From NCBI GenBank assembly GCA_017510785.1, contig JAFWMH010000024.1, forward strand, positions 124,001 through 188,000: a DNA stretch of 64,000 nucleotides, given 5' to 3'. Below the pieces are notes generated by a model. It did no database searches, had not been told where the DNA came from, and was given only the letters and a program-made list of their open reading frames with translations. Shown here piece after piece: positions 48,001-56,706 of this stretch. A program made the position numbers and the translations under genes. Each line of letters begins with the position of its first letter. The first letter of the stretch is position 1. The DNA comes from Atopobiaceae bacterium (GTDB lineage: Bacteria; Actinomycetota; Coriobacteriia; Coriobacteriales; Atopobiaceae).

Positions 48001-48218
48001 TGTTTGGTCCCAAGAGCCCGCGGCGACTTCCCTATAGAAGCGTGCCGTCAAACGAATCGGGCGAACCGGGCATGAACGACCTGCTCGATCGTACCGAGGA
48101 ACTCATTGCCGAACAGGTACAGCAAATGCTCGCCGGCAACGTTGAGGCACGGCCGCGCGACCGTCGCTCCTGCGACTTTTGTCCCGTCATGCAATGCGAG
48201 AGAAGGGTGGCACAATAA
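45009..48218 (+). CDS. addB: AddB-like helicase-nuclease subunit
   Basis: A 1069-residue AddB/RexB-type subunit of the exonuclease V complex that resects double-strand breaks until a Chi site. The N-terminal half is an inactive or degenerate helicase-like region (AVLLVPSFSQAAEAQRAL). The C-terminal PD-(D/E)XK nuclease starts at LSASQIETYLDCPYKWFSLRRL, with GSFAHRVLE, GTADRIDVSQHGTAVIIDYKHK (catalytic D-x(n)-DYK), and ends in CDFCPVMQCERR. The cysteine of DCPYKW with the last three cysteines form the 4Fe-4S site known in AddB. No Walker A is seen in the N-terminus, as in RexB. It overlaps addA (TAATG), and GAGAGG precedes the ATG. Confidence 0.9.
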   Translation: MALTIVRTHNERLINSAVKQTLRRALDSSGSAVLLVPSFSQAAEAQRALATVDGLTLGITTTTPSAWVRSQWELWGDGRSLANGAVLSILAYEAIRGAAPDERGPLAPLPGTVEVLAKLVGRSLPWLPFRSPGLDEEAYAQAGLADAETRLVRLAASVAGMLQEHGYVSASEASALLPNTLLQAHVLPPHIVVAGFSWLERTERELVCALARITEVSFFAHLPEGPAAAQVTHLIELLNDGVDEVRHVVDAANDAPLHANDLQELLDVLFSENTLPTTRNTPIELLLPAGPVAEAELIASRIATLAAESTSTENPIVVVVPDVARAWRELAPKLEARGVAAQFMWTQPMTENFHAQAFISFVSKVAQLSELAASWPEPIQGLEGPVPQLGDMKWWPPRELIDFLFEDMAHMEPRNVWKLDGLWRGNRLLTPERVLEMLKSEKLTSPPVARATLEILRGRLGSAAAKLLAPYVSTVNTGNAAADESRAVLQAMLQLTRTLRELGVSYDPHHLEERPLSEVCSLLAWAAGGKQIVSRLGVGASQSDSRVLITTADQAAQLPVGSAHSLVVCGLTSVEQPLEGKEDVLHAMLELLGVEPKADSLAKARTEFRKLLGVAREQLVLERALADAEGAPTYPSVMLSELLGAYGVSASTPPAKLPFAHESRSERDLLQNLNYDGNASQRVATVTPAPAGKLTSASRNLVFVPQAGKEALPNGLPVLSASQIETYLDCPYKWFSLRRLRLGSLDAGHTGLEMGSFAHRVLEVTHTELLARALEQEQRALGTQPPVQDEANREALLAELAANPCRHIPGSRIDATTLEAAKAALELEFDLHREHMYLERNPRASQQLLVAHDSAERAQEQQLREDLLSSLKYQTGILEGFEPRFFEWDFGRHGDLVPYAGAYITGTADRIDVSQHGTAVIIDYKHKSPNGFAAEYDALQDGVLDGAKLPTRVQSLIYGQVVRRAFDGNLRVVGSVYLSTKAPHALAGVADANVADLVFGPKSPRRLPYRSVPSNESGEPGMNDLLDRTEELIAEQVQQMLAGNVEARPRDRRSCDFCPVMQCERRVAQ

Positions 48219-51200
48219 TGCCTGCAATCGACCTCTCACGGCTCAACGTTTCCCAGCGCGATGTGGTACTTCGACTCGACGAGCCGCTCTTTGTTGCCGC
48301 CGGCGCCGGATCGGGCAAAACGTTTACCCTCACGGCGCGCCTTGTGCACGCGCTCTCCAAGGGCTCCGGGCCCAATGGCGAACGATACCTCAACTCGATT
48401 GACGAGGCGCTTGTTATAACCTTTACGAAGGCAGCGGCGCTCGAGATAAAGGACCGCGTTCGAGGAACCCTACGTGCCGCAGGCGAAGACGATCCCTTCC
48501 TCCGCGAAGAGTCGCTGCGTGTAGACGGCGCGTGGATATCCACTATTCATGGCATGTGCTCGCGCATTCTCAAGCGTCATGGCATCGAGCTCGGCATCGA
48601 CGCCAAGTTTGAAGTATGTGAGGGCAGCGTGGCCGAGGCGTTGTTGGCGCGCGCCCTCGACGAAGTGCTCACCGAGGCACAACAGGACGAGTCATTCGCA
48701 ACACTGCTCGCATCATTTCCCTTGTGGGGGCAAGGCAGCGACAGCTCCATCGTTGGGATGATTCGCAAGCTAAGAAGCGAAGCGAACAAGTGCGCCCATA
48801 GCTACGATGACTTGGTTTGTCCACAAACAAACGAGACTCCCGCTAACATGATTCGCCTACGCAACAGTCTGGAGTCGCTCGCGGCGTTCAAACTCACCGC
48901 TAAACAAGCAGAGCAAATCAACAGCTCCCTGAATGCTGTGGCAACATGGTGCAACCTGCCACCATCGGAGCGAACGCTCGCGGCAGCTTGCAACGCACTC
49001 GACGCCGTGAGTATTCCCGGCATACGTAAAAAGGACATAGTGGACCTCAAAAACGAGGCAAAGGCGATGCTGCTGGAAGCCGTGCTTTGCGCACACTACG
49101 AGCGCGTGCAAACCCTAACGCCCCAGCTTGTGGAGCTTGCCCGACGCGTCGACAAACGCTATGCGCAACTCAAGTTTGAGCACTCGTACCTCGATAACGA
49201 CGACCTCATAGAGCTTGCGCTACGTGCCGTGGAAACCAACGCCCAAGTCGCACGCGACTACGAGGGTCGCTTCAAACTCGTGATGATTGATGAGTTCCAA
49301 GATACCGACGAAAAACAGCTACGCCTTATTTCCCTACTCGCTGGCAACGGCGCACGCCACCTTACCACCGTTGGCGATGCGCAACAATCCATATATCGCT
49401 TTAGGGGTGGCGACGTGGAAGTGTTTCGCGAGCGCGGCCGTCGACTTCCACCAGAGTCGCACGTGCAAATGGACGTGAACTATCGAAGCGACCACCATGT
49501 GCTTGCGCTAGTCGAGCGCGTGTGCGGCGACGCAGGCGTTTTGGACGATTTCCTTAAGCTTGCGGGCAATGCGGGACGCACGAGCAGCTACGTTGCCCGC
49601 ACCGAGGAGGGCGCAACGCCCCCGCGCGCCTTCTTGGAAATCGCCACGGGAGGTACGGCCGACGTTGAGCGTGCAACGCTCGCCGCACAGCTTGCCGACC
49701 GCCTGGCTCAACTCGCCTCAGCCGGGCAACCCATCGGGAGTATGGCACTCTTGCTCGGAACAACTGGCAAAGTAAGCCTCTACCTCGATGCCTTGCGAGC
49801 GCGAGGTTTGCCTGCCGTCGTCACCGGCGGCTCGTCATTCGCGTCCACGCATGAGGTCGGAGTCATACAGGCGCTGCTGCATACCCTTGCCAACCCACGC
49901 GACACAGAGACGGGGCTCTTCCGTCTCCTCTCCAGCGACATGTTTCGACTCGATGCGGACGACTTCTGCCTCCTGGGCACACAAAAGCAAGACGTCCTCG
50001 ACGAGCCATGCAAACGTCCCATCGAAGCTTGCTTCCTTACCGGCGACCTCACGTTGTACGGCAGCGCCACGCCATCGCGCCGACTCGTTGCCGCACACAA
50101 CGTAATCCGACGCGCCTTTTCGCGTCTCGCCAATTGGGAGTTTGCCGACGTATGTTTGGCCGTAATCGAGGAAAGTGGCTGGCTTGCGCGTCTGGAGGCG
50201 GAAGGCCCCGACGGCCTTGCAATAGCAGCCAACGTGCTTGCCGCGGTACGCTACATCCGCGAGCTCACATCCAACCTTGGCCTTGGCGTGGCACGAACCG
50301 CCGATGAGTTCGACCAATGGCTTGCGGTGGCCAAGCTCACCCCCAAAAGTTTATCTGGCGACAAAATCAATGCGGTTCGCGTTATGACGATTCACGGATC
50401 GAAGGGTCTCCAATTTGGCGTTACTGCCGTTGCGGAATGCTGGTCCAAGCCAAAGAACCCCGGACGCCTTGCGATCGGCTCCGTTAAGGACCGTCGCGTA
50501 GTGTGTCTTGCGCCCAAAACCGATTCGAAGCGATTCTCGGAGGCCCAGCGCGCCATAGAAGCCCCCACAGAGGCGCGAGCCAGCATGAGCGTTGCGGAGT
50601 GGGCCGCCTACATTAACGACATGGAGTACCGCGCGAGTGCGGCCGAGAAGGCGCGTCTGCTTTACGTGGCACTCACGCGCGCAGAAGAGGCGCTTGTAGT
50701 GGGACTACCCGTAGCCTCGCAGGAACGCTATCGTTCGCCTTTGGCTCTTGCCATGCTCGGTGCGTTTGAGGAACTCGACACGCTCGCTCCCGGTGTATGT
50801 GAGGTTTCAATCGAGCCTGACGCGGGCATCGAATGCGAATCCCGCGAGGATGACGGTGCTGGCAACACAACTATTGTTCGCCGACGCATGGAGGTACTCC
50901 CCGGAATTGCACGCATCGTCGAGCTGCAGCGGGGTGCCACCAAGGAAGACCCATGGCAAGCAGTTTCGGCACACTCACTCCCCGGTTTCGATGGCGAGCT
51001 ACCCGAATCCATCTCGCTCATCCCGTTGCTGGGAACACAGGCGGCGCACGGCATCAAGAGGGAGGACGGCCCCGAATCAACGTCGGTCACCAGCTCGTTT
51101 GACCTGTACGATACGCAACGGCATGCCACAATGGCACATGCATGGGGCATGCGCGATGACGTATACAGCTACAGCTCCTTACGTGCGGAGGAACTTGCTC

Positions 51201-51781
51201 GAAAACGCGAGAAGGATGAGCAACCAAATGCCGCCTTCCTCGAAGCCCAGTACGAAGCCGAGGCGGAAGGTGCAGGTTATACCGGCGATTTCGACAAGGC
51301 AACTGCCTTGGGTTCGGCCTTCCATGCGCTTGCGGAAACCATGGTGCACACCAATGAAAATCACGAACCGGCACGACTTGAAGCACTTGCGCGAACGTGG
51401 AAGCTCTCGCAACGTCAACGCACACGTTTGCAAGCAGCCATTGCATGCTGGGAGTCAAGCGATTTGCGCCGGGAAACACAACAGTATGCATGCCGCCGTG
51501 CGGAAGTTCCCTTTTTTATTCCTGCACTCGATGCGATCCATGGCTCCTACGTAGAGGGTGCCATCGACCTCTTATGCACCGAGAGCAACGACTGCGCTGG
51601 CGATGCGCTTGTGGTGGACTACAAAACCGGCGACCTCGACCTTTCGGAGGCTGAAGTGTACGAGCGCCACGAATCGCAGGCAAAGCTTTATGCCGACGTA
51701 CTTCTTTCGCAGGGATTCGCGCACGTTACTTGCGCGTTCATTTGTGTTGAAACGGGCGTAGTAGTTCGCTGGACCTGGTAA
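48218..51781 (+). CDS. addA: AddA-like UvrD-family helicase-nuclease
   Basis: A 1187-residue superfamily 1 helicase with C-terminal nuclease, partner of AddB. The Walker A is VAAGAGSGKTFTLT near residue 30; VITFTKAAALEIKDRV and ISTIHGMCSRIL are helicase motifs Ia and Ic. VMIDEFQDTDEKQ is the Walker B, VGDAQQSIYRFRGG is motif III, and VMTIHGSKGLQF and LLYVALTRAEEAL are motifs V and VI. The C-terminal nuclease has GSAFHALAE, VEGAIDLLCT and LVVDYKTGDLD. The length is typical for AddA. The start at 48218 overlaps the addB stop; a strong hairpin follows the gene. Confidence 0.94.
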   Translation: MPAIDLSRLNVSQRDVVLRLDEPLFVAAGAGSGKTFTLTARLVHALSKGSGPNGERYLNSIDEALVITFTKAAALEIKDRVRGTLRAAGEDDPFLREESLRVDGAWISTIHGMCSRILKRHGIELGIDAKFEVCEGSVAEALLARALDEVLTEAQQDESFATLLASFPLWGQGSDSSIVGMIRKLRSEANKCAHSYDDLVCPQTNETPANMIRLRNSLESLAAFKLTAKQAEQINSSLNAVATWCNLPPSERTLAAACNALDAVSIPGIRKKDIVDLKNEAKAMLLEAVLCAHYERVQTLTPQLVELARRVDKRYAQLKFEHSYLDNDDLIELALRAVETNAQVARDYEGRFKLVMIDEFQDTDEKQLRLISLLAGNGARHLTTVGDAQQSIYRFRGGDVEVFRERGRRLPPESHVQMDVNYRSDHHVLALVERVCGDAGVLDDFLKLAGNAGRTSSYVARTEEGATPPRAFLEIATGGTADVERATLAAQLADRLAQLASAGQPIGSMALLLGTTGKVSLYLDALRARGLPAVVTGGSSFASTHEVGVIQALLHTLANPRDTETGLFRLLSSDMFRLDADDFCLLGTQKQDVLDEPCKRPIEACFLTGDLTLYGSATPSRRLVAAHNVIRRAFSRLANWEFADVCLAVIEESGWLARLEAEGPDGLAIAANVLAAVRYIRELTSNLGLGVARTADEFDQWLAVAKLTPKSLSGDKINAVRVMTIHGSKGLQFGVTAVAECWSKPKNPGRLAIGSVKDRRVVCLAPKTDSKRFSEAQRAIEAPTEARASMSVAEWAAYINDMEYRASAAEKARLLYVALTRAEEALVVGLPVASQERYRSPLALAMLGAFEELDTLAPGVCEVSIEPDAGIECESREDDGAGNTTIVRRRMEVLPGIARIVELQRGATKEDPWQAVSAHSLPGFDGELPESISLIPLLGTQAAHGIKREDGPESTSVTSSFDLYDTQRHATMAHAWGMRDDVYSYSSLRAEELARKREKDEQPNAAFLEAQYEAEAEGAGYTGDFDKATALGSAFHALAETMVHTNENHEPARLEALARTWKLSQRQRTRLQAAIACWESSDLRRETQQYACRRAEVPFFIPALDAIHGSYVEGAIDLLCTESNDCAGDALVVDYKTGDLDLSEAEVYERHESQAKLYADVLLSQGFAHVTCAFICVETGVVVRWTW

Positions 51782-51784
51782 AAC

Positions 51785-51828
51785 ATGCTCCCCGCCGCAC
51801 GAACAACGACTCGTGCGGCGGGGAGCAT
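51785..51828. terminator. 18-bp hairpin between addA and the DUF4190-like gene
   Basis: ATGCTCCCCGCCGCACGA and its exact complement flank an eight-base loop. On the minus strand TTTTACC follows. It lies directly after the addA stop and before the end of the convergent gene, so it likely stops both. Confidence 0.8.
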
Positions 51829-51865
51829 CCGTTTAGGTCGACTCGCTACTACGCGTATCCCTAGC

Positions 51866-52483
51866 TCACAATATAAATTTCGCTTGCCCGGAACTTTCCA
51901 CCCCAAGTCCCGTCAATAATGAAACCAAAGCAAGTATAAACAGTAGGACGAGAACGGATGCAACCGTAGCAATAATCGAACAAACAAGCCCAGCCATACT
52001 CAACGGCGTCTTAAAGCCATGCTGACGAGCGACGCATGCGGTAACGATTCCCGCCACGCCAAACACGAGAGCAATAACCTCTACCCAAGGCGGAGCTCCA
52101 AACACCGGATGCAGGATGATGGCACAAATCATGCCCAGGATTCCCAATGTTAGCGAAACGATGGCTAGCGGCTTGCCCGACCCGCTAGCAACAGACTGGC
52201 TTTGGCCAGAACCAGCTTGACCATACATCTGTACGTTTTGTTGCATGGGAGCCTGTCGCATTTGCGGGGGTGCACCAGCTGGCTGATTGCGCTGGTACGG
52301 ATTTGGACGCTGGTTTTGCCCCGCATACGGAGCTGCTTGCCGCGGCATTTGCTGTGGCCTCTGTTGATACGCTTGTTGCGGAACCCGCTGAGGTGCCCCA
52401 GCATTCGCCGCCACCTCTTTGCCACAAACTGGACAGAACCGCGCACCATTAGCAATCTGACGTCCACAATGTGGGCACTGCAT
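51866..52483 (-). CDS. Zinc-ribbon membrane protein with DUF4190-like domain
   Basis: A 205-residue protein. Residues 3-20 are a zinc ribbon CPHCGRQIANGARFCPVCG. A Gln/Pro/Asn-rich linker (residues 25-100, many PQQ and QRP) follows. The last 100 residues have three hydrophobic helices (AIVSLTLGILGMICAIIL; WVEVIALVFGVAGIVTACVA; PLSMAGLVCSIIATVASVLVLLFILAL), the pattern of DUF4190. The role is unknown; such proteins are common in Actinobacteria and Firmicutes. The start at 52483 has GGGAGG. Confidence 0.82.
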   Translation of the reverse strand: MQCPHCGRQIANGARFCPVCGKEVAANAGAPQRVPQQAYQQRPQQMPRQAAPYAGQNQRPNPYQRNQPAGAPPQMRQAPMQQNVQMYGQAGSGQSQSVASGSGKPLAIVSLTLGILGMICAIILHPVFGAPPWVEVIALVFGVAGIVTACVARQHGFKTPLSMAGLVCSIIATVASVLVLLFILALVSLLTGLGVESSGQAKFIL

Positions 52484-52632
52484 GTTTGCCTCCCTTCGTC
52501 GTTTGTCATATGAAGTATACAAGAATCCATCGCACACGTATTGCGTTAGCCCCAATATAAAACTGCGGGCCAACGAGGAATGCTTTACCCCGTAGCCCGC
52601 AGCATTACGTACGAATTGTGGCAAACGCTACG

Positions 52633-55446
52633 CTACTTACGGCTTTTCTTCCTCAGGCCAGCTCCGGCAAACGTGAGACCCGAGATAAGTGCGGCAAAGA
52701 TGCTCGCAACGGACGTCGCATCACCTGTGGAGGGAGTGCTCGCACGCGATGCGGATGACGTACCCGAGCCACTCGTGCCCACGGAAGATCCGCCGCTACT
52801 CCTCGTGGTGCCACCACTCGTGCTGCCACCGCCGGAACCGTTATTCCCGCTACCGCCGTTGTCGTCACTCTTATCGTCGTCATCATCGTTGTTAGAATCG
52901 GAGTAACTCAGCGAGTAGAGCGAGAACTTGCTGCTCTTAAATGGAATGGTGGTTTCAGTGGTCTCGGCCAACACGTCGTTTGAGTATTCGGACGTGGTTT
53001 GGTCCACATGATGACGAGTAATTCTATAGGTGCGCGTCGTGTTTGCATCCTCGTCTTCTTTTACGTAGGAACTCGGCACCTCAAGCTCCAACTCGAGGTC
53101 AGTACCTTCCGTATCGTAAATCGGTATATCAACTTTCGTTCCGTTATTATCTGCGGTTTCAACGTCGTTGTCGAACACCTTGTACAACGAAATGTCGTAC
53201 ACCTCGCACATACCGCCGTCGAGCACACTGCGCAGCTTGTCGAGGGCCTCCTTGTACGTAGCGTAGTTTTCGTTATCCTCGCCAACCACGTCCACCTTGA
53301 GGAACACATTGGCCTTCTCGCCGTTCTTTATACGCACCAACTCTTCGGTAGTAAAGAGTTTGCTCTTGATAGCGTCCTTGTTTTTCCACGTGATATTCGG
53401 GGCACTTTGGGACGCCGAAAGCACCGTAGCATTAATCCGCTCCTGCGCCTCTTCGTCCAAGTCCTCGCCCGATTCAGTACCCGACTCGGAAGCGGCAGTA
53501 CCCTTCGTGTAGGTGTCGGCTATACCCATGCGGTTCTCGTTAATCTCGGCTGCGGTATACCACGTGCCATCAGCCTGCGAGAGCCAATCCTTGTGGCCAT
53601 TGACTTCGTAGGACGGAAGCGTATCGATGGGATTGACCTTCGAGCCAAGCGACACTTCCTCAAGCGATTTGCAGCCCGAGAAGATGTACTTAATCTCGTT
53701 TTTAGTGGTATTGTCCTCTTTCTTTTGAACTGTTTTTGACGTGTCCCACTTCGAAAGATCGAGTTTTTTGAGTGCTGAGCAGCCCGCAAACACTCCGCCG
53801 AGATTAACTGCCTTCGATGTATCCCAGCTCGCAACGTCAAGTGTGGTAAGCGCCGCGCACTTATAGAACATCCATGCGAAGTAGGTGGCATTCGAAACAT
53901 TCCACTTCGAAACGTCGAGTTCCGTGAGCGCAGAACAACCTTGGAACATAAATCCCATAGTCTCCGCCGCCTCGGTGCTCCAATCCTTCACGTCGAGGGC
54001 CTTAAGAGAAGAACAGTCCTCAAACATAAAATTGAAATCCTTGACCTTGGAGACGTTGAAGTTCGCTCCTGCCTTCTCGCCGATACTTTCCAGTGCGGAG
54101 CATTTCTGGAACATTGCGCGCGTTTTGTCAACGTTTGCCGTGTTCCACTCCGAGAGCTCGAGCTTCTTGAGCGCAGAGCACCCGCTAAAGAGTGACGTCA
54201 TGTCCGTGACGTTCTGCGTATCCCACTTCGCCACATCAAGTTGCTCGAGTAGCGCACAATCCTTGAAAAAATAGCTCATATCCGTGACGCTTGAGGTATT
54301 GAGATCCGCAACCTTAACGTCGGTAAGCTTCTCGCACTTGTCGAACATGGCCTCCATCGTAGTGACCTTCGCCGTGTTGAGCCCAGAGAGATCGGCAGAC
54401 GTCAATGCAGAGCAGCCATAGAAGAGATAGCTCATATCCGTGACGTTAGACGTGTCGAGTCCGACAAGCGTGACCGCCTCCAATGCAGGGCAGTCATAGA
54501 AAACATAGCTCATATCGGTAACGGCGGACATGTTAAGGCCGGAGAAGTCAACCAACTTCAGCGCCGTGCACCCGCTGAACATACTGCGAAGACTTGTGAC
54601 GCCAGAGGTGTCGAGCCCAGTAAGCACTACCGATTCCAACGACGAGCACTTAAAAAAGAGATGATTCGCTTCCGTAACGGCGGATGTGTTGAGACCAGAG
54701 AGGTCTGCCGACTTCAGCGCCGTGCATCCACTGAACATGCTGCGCAAACTCGTCGTGTGCGACGTATCGAGTCCGGCGAAATCCACCGACTCAAGCTTCG
54801 TAAGATCCCTAAACATGTAGCCCAAGTACTCGGGCGCCACTACCTTGTTCTCGCCATCGGCCTCGAACTTAACTTGCGCAATGGACTCGGCGTACTCCTT
54901 CCAAGGAGAACGATTGCCCACAGTGTTAACGCCTTCGCCCTGCTTGATGGTAAGCACACCTTGCTCGTCGAGCTCCCACGGACACGTGCCCCATGTGCCC
55001 GTCTTTACGCCAACTTGCGATTGTTCGCCTTCAGCGTTGGGATTCTCTTCGCCATTCTTCTCTTCCCCAGAATCGGATCCGTTCTCGGAATTCGTTTCGT
55101 CCGAGCCATTCTCCGCGCCTTGGGGAACGGTGTCCTGCCCCTCCGCTTGGTTTTCGTCCTGCACCTGCGCGGCGGGCTCTTCGGGAGCATCTGCCCTTTC
55201 GCCCTCTTGCGTTTGGCTCTGAACATCGTCCGTCGCCTGCTCTTCCGCCGCCTGGCTCACGTCAGCACCAGCAGCATTGCCGTTCGCAGGAGTCTCCTCC
55301 GCCGCAGGCTGAGCAGTCGTCACATCCGTTCCCTCCGCAGGAATCGACTCGGCGAACACGGATGCCGGCACTCCCCCCAACGACATGGAAAGCGCAAGCG
55401 CAGCAGTAACAGCCATACGCGCGGTACCCGGATACGTGTACTTCAT
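52633..55446 (-). CDS. BspA-type leucine-rich repeat surface protein
   Basis: A 937-residue secreted protein. A signal peptide (to about residue 32, VPASVFAES) leads to an acidic, Glu/Gln/Asn-rich region (40-150), then about 15 DUF285-type repeats of the form MFxxCxxLxxLDLSxxxT (residues 170-590). Residues 690-840 form beta-rich stalk sequence with NITWKNKDAIKSKLF and ASSYVKEDEDANTTRTY. The end has a Gly/Ser linker, TPSTGD, a hydrophobic helix and RKKSRK, a variant sorting signal for sortase attachment. BspA-type repeats bind host proteins or other cells. Adjacent repeat units are near-copies, so the array grew by internal duplication. GGGGAC precedes the ATG. Confidence 0.9.
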   Translation of the reverse strand: MKYTYPGTARMAVTAALALSMSLGGVPASVFAESIPAEGTDVTTAQPAAEETPANGNAAGADVSQAAEEQATDDVQSQTQEGERADAPEEPAAQVQDENQAEGQDTVPQGAENGSDETNSENGSDSGEEKNGEENPNAEGEQSQVGVKTGTWGTCPWELDEQGVLTIKQGEGVNTVGNRSPWKEYAESIAQVKFEADGENKVVAPEYLGYMFRDLTKLESVDFAGLDTSHTTSLRSMFSGCTALKSADLSGLNTSAVTEANHLFFKCSSLESVVLTGLDTSGVTSLRSMFSGCTALKLVDFSGLNMSAVTDMSYVFYDCPALEAVTLVGLDTSNVTDMSYLFYGCSALTSADLSGLNTAKVTTMEAMFDKCEKLTDVKVADLNTSSVTDMSYFFKDCALLEQLDVAKWDTQNVTDMTSLFSGCSALKKLELSEWNTANVDKTRAMFQKCSALESIGEKAGANFNVSKVKDFNFMFEDCSSLKALDVKDWSTEAAETMGFMFQGCSALTELDVSKWNVSNATYFAWMFYKCAALTTLDVASWDTSKAVNLGGVFAGCSALKKLDLSKWDTSKTVQKKEDNTTKNEIKYIFSGCKSLEEVSLGSKVNPIDTLPSYEVNGHKDWLSQADGTWYTAAEINENRMGIADTYTKGTAASESGTESGEDLDEEAQERINATVLSASQSAPNITWKNKDAIKSKLFTTEELVRIKNGEKANVFLKVDVVGEDNENYATYKEALDKLRSVLDGGMCEVYDISLYKVFDNDVETADNNGTKVDIPIYDTEGTDLELELEVPSSYVKEDEDANTTRTYRITRHHVDQTTSEYSNDVLAETTETTIPFKSSKFSLYSLSYSDSNNDDDDDKSDDNGGSGNNGSGGGSTSGGTTRSSGGSSVGTSGSGTSSASRASTPSTGDATSVASIFAALISGLTFAGAGLRKKSRK

Positions 55447-55681
55447 GAGCTCGTCCCCTCAATTCGCGTACGTTTAGAGTCATATGCATCTATGATAGCG
55501 GATTTCTTGCGCAACCAAGTCCATTTTGGACTATATGACAAAAGCATTCTCGCGAGCATTCAGCATCGTTCACGGTAATCGTTGTTACCGCACAGACGTA
55601 AATCTTAAGCTGCGGCAACCAAAGCAGCGAGGCAACGGTTACGATGGAGGCGAATGCTCTTTTCGCGTGGAAAGGAAGGCC

Positions 55682-56467
55682 ATGCATTGCCCATATTGCG
55701 GTTCGATTACTTCCGATGCCGCACGCTTTTGTCCCGCGTGTGGCGCTAACATCGGTGCGGAGTTAAACGCCGTACCCGAAGCAAATACCTTGCCAAGAGG
55801 CCAGGTCGCTCCCCCCGAGCCGAGTTGGCAGCAGCAGCCCGAGCAGGATTGGATGCCACAACCCGAGCCCGACCCATATCGCATGCCTCACGAGGACAGC
55901 CCCAGTGCGAATGCTCCCGTTACGGTTGCCCCCCAAACCGGCATGCCCCCTGTTAATCAGCCAGTCGCAAACGTCGAACCCAGCGCCGCACACAAACCTC
56001 GTTTGCGCTCGTTGCACAACGAAGGACTTGCCCGTGCCGCCAGCGAAGGCCTCGGCATGAAGTTTTACAGTTTTCTGGCCACGCCAGGCCTCTTCCTGAG
56101 TGCGGCACTCTACGTTATCAGCGGCATAATTAATCTCATTACCGCCTTTGCTTTATCCACCATACCTGCCGCAGAGTCCACAACCACGCTCGCATTCATG
56201 CTTGACGGAACCCTGCTCATCATTCTTGGCGGACTTCGTGTGTACGAGCGATTCCTCCTGTGGCGCTTCAGCAGGAAGGCCATGCTCATGTATACCATCA
56301 TCGCAATCTCGAGCATTGTGCTAGGACTCTGTTTTAGCGTCTTCACCATGAGCCTCATCGGCAAGCTGGACATACCTACCGTCATCCGCGAAGCTGGCCT
56401 GGGAATCGCGGCTCTCATAATTATTTTTGCCTATTTCGGAAAGCGCAGGCATTTGTTCGTGAACTAG
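55682..56467 (+). CDS. Zinc-ribbon membrane protein
   Basis: A 261-residue protein with an N-terminal zinc ribbon (CPYCGSITSDAARFCPACG), a Pro/Glu/Gln-rich linker to about residue 110, a helix, and four hydrophobic segments in residues 125-255 (FLATPGLFLSAALYVISGIINLI; TLAFMLDGTLLIILGGL; YTIIAISSIVLGLCFSVF; ALIIIFAY). The layout resembles the gene at 51866-52483 but the membrane domain differs. Function unknown. The start at 55682 is set by AAAGGAAGG. It is divergent from the BspA-type gene. Confidence 0.8.
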   Translation: MHCPYCGSITSDAARFCPACGANIGAELNAVPEANTLPRGQVAPPEPSWQQQPEQDWMPQPEPDPYRMPHEDSPSANAPVTVAPQTGMPPVNQPVANVEPSAAHKPRLRSLHNEGLARAASEGLGMKFYSFLATPGLFLSAALYVISGIINLITAFALSTIPAAESTTTLAFMLDGTLLIILGGLRVYERFLLWRFSRKAMLMYTIIAISSIVLGLCFSVFTMSLIGKLDIPTVIREAGLGIAALIIIFAYFGKRRHLFVN

Positions 56468-56515
56468 CGGGCAGAGGACAAACACAACGTATTGAGGACC
56501 GCCTTCCCACACTCT

Positions 56516-56652
56516 CCTACCTAAAGAATCGTCAAACCGAAAAGTGGCCCGGAGGAGCAGCCGCGCGCAGTTCCGCAGCGAAGCGAGGACTGTTTGAGCA
56601 CGGCGCCCTCCGGGCCACTGACAGGGCATTTGGCTCATCTTTAGGGGCAGGC
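56516..56652. repeat. Palindromic element, family A, copy 3
   Basis: A 137-bp copy with ends CCTACCTAAAGAATCGTC and GGCTCATCTTTAGGGGCAGG, inner arms AGTGGCCCGGAGG/CCTCCGGGCCACT, and core CGCGCAGTTCCGCAGCGAAGCGAGG then ACTGTTTGAGCACGG. It lies between two convergent genes. Confidence 0.88.
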
Positions 56653-56706
56653 GCCGGAGGGATTTGCGCCCTCCGGGCAAACTTCGGAATGGGTTACAGT
56701 TATCCC

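Noticed and set aside
53900..54790. Regular 69-bp-spaced repeats
   Set aside because: They encode BspA-type leucine-rich repeats in one open frame; not a CRISPR array.
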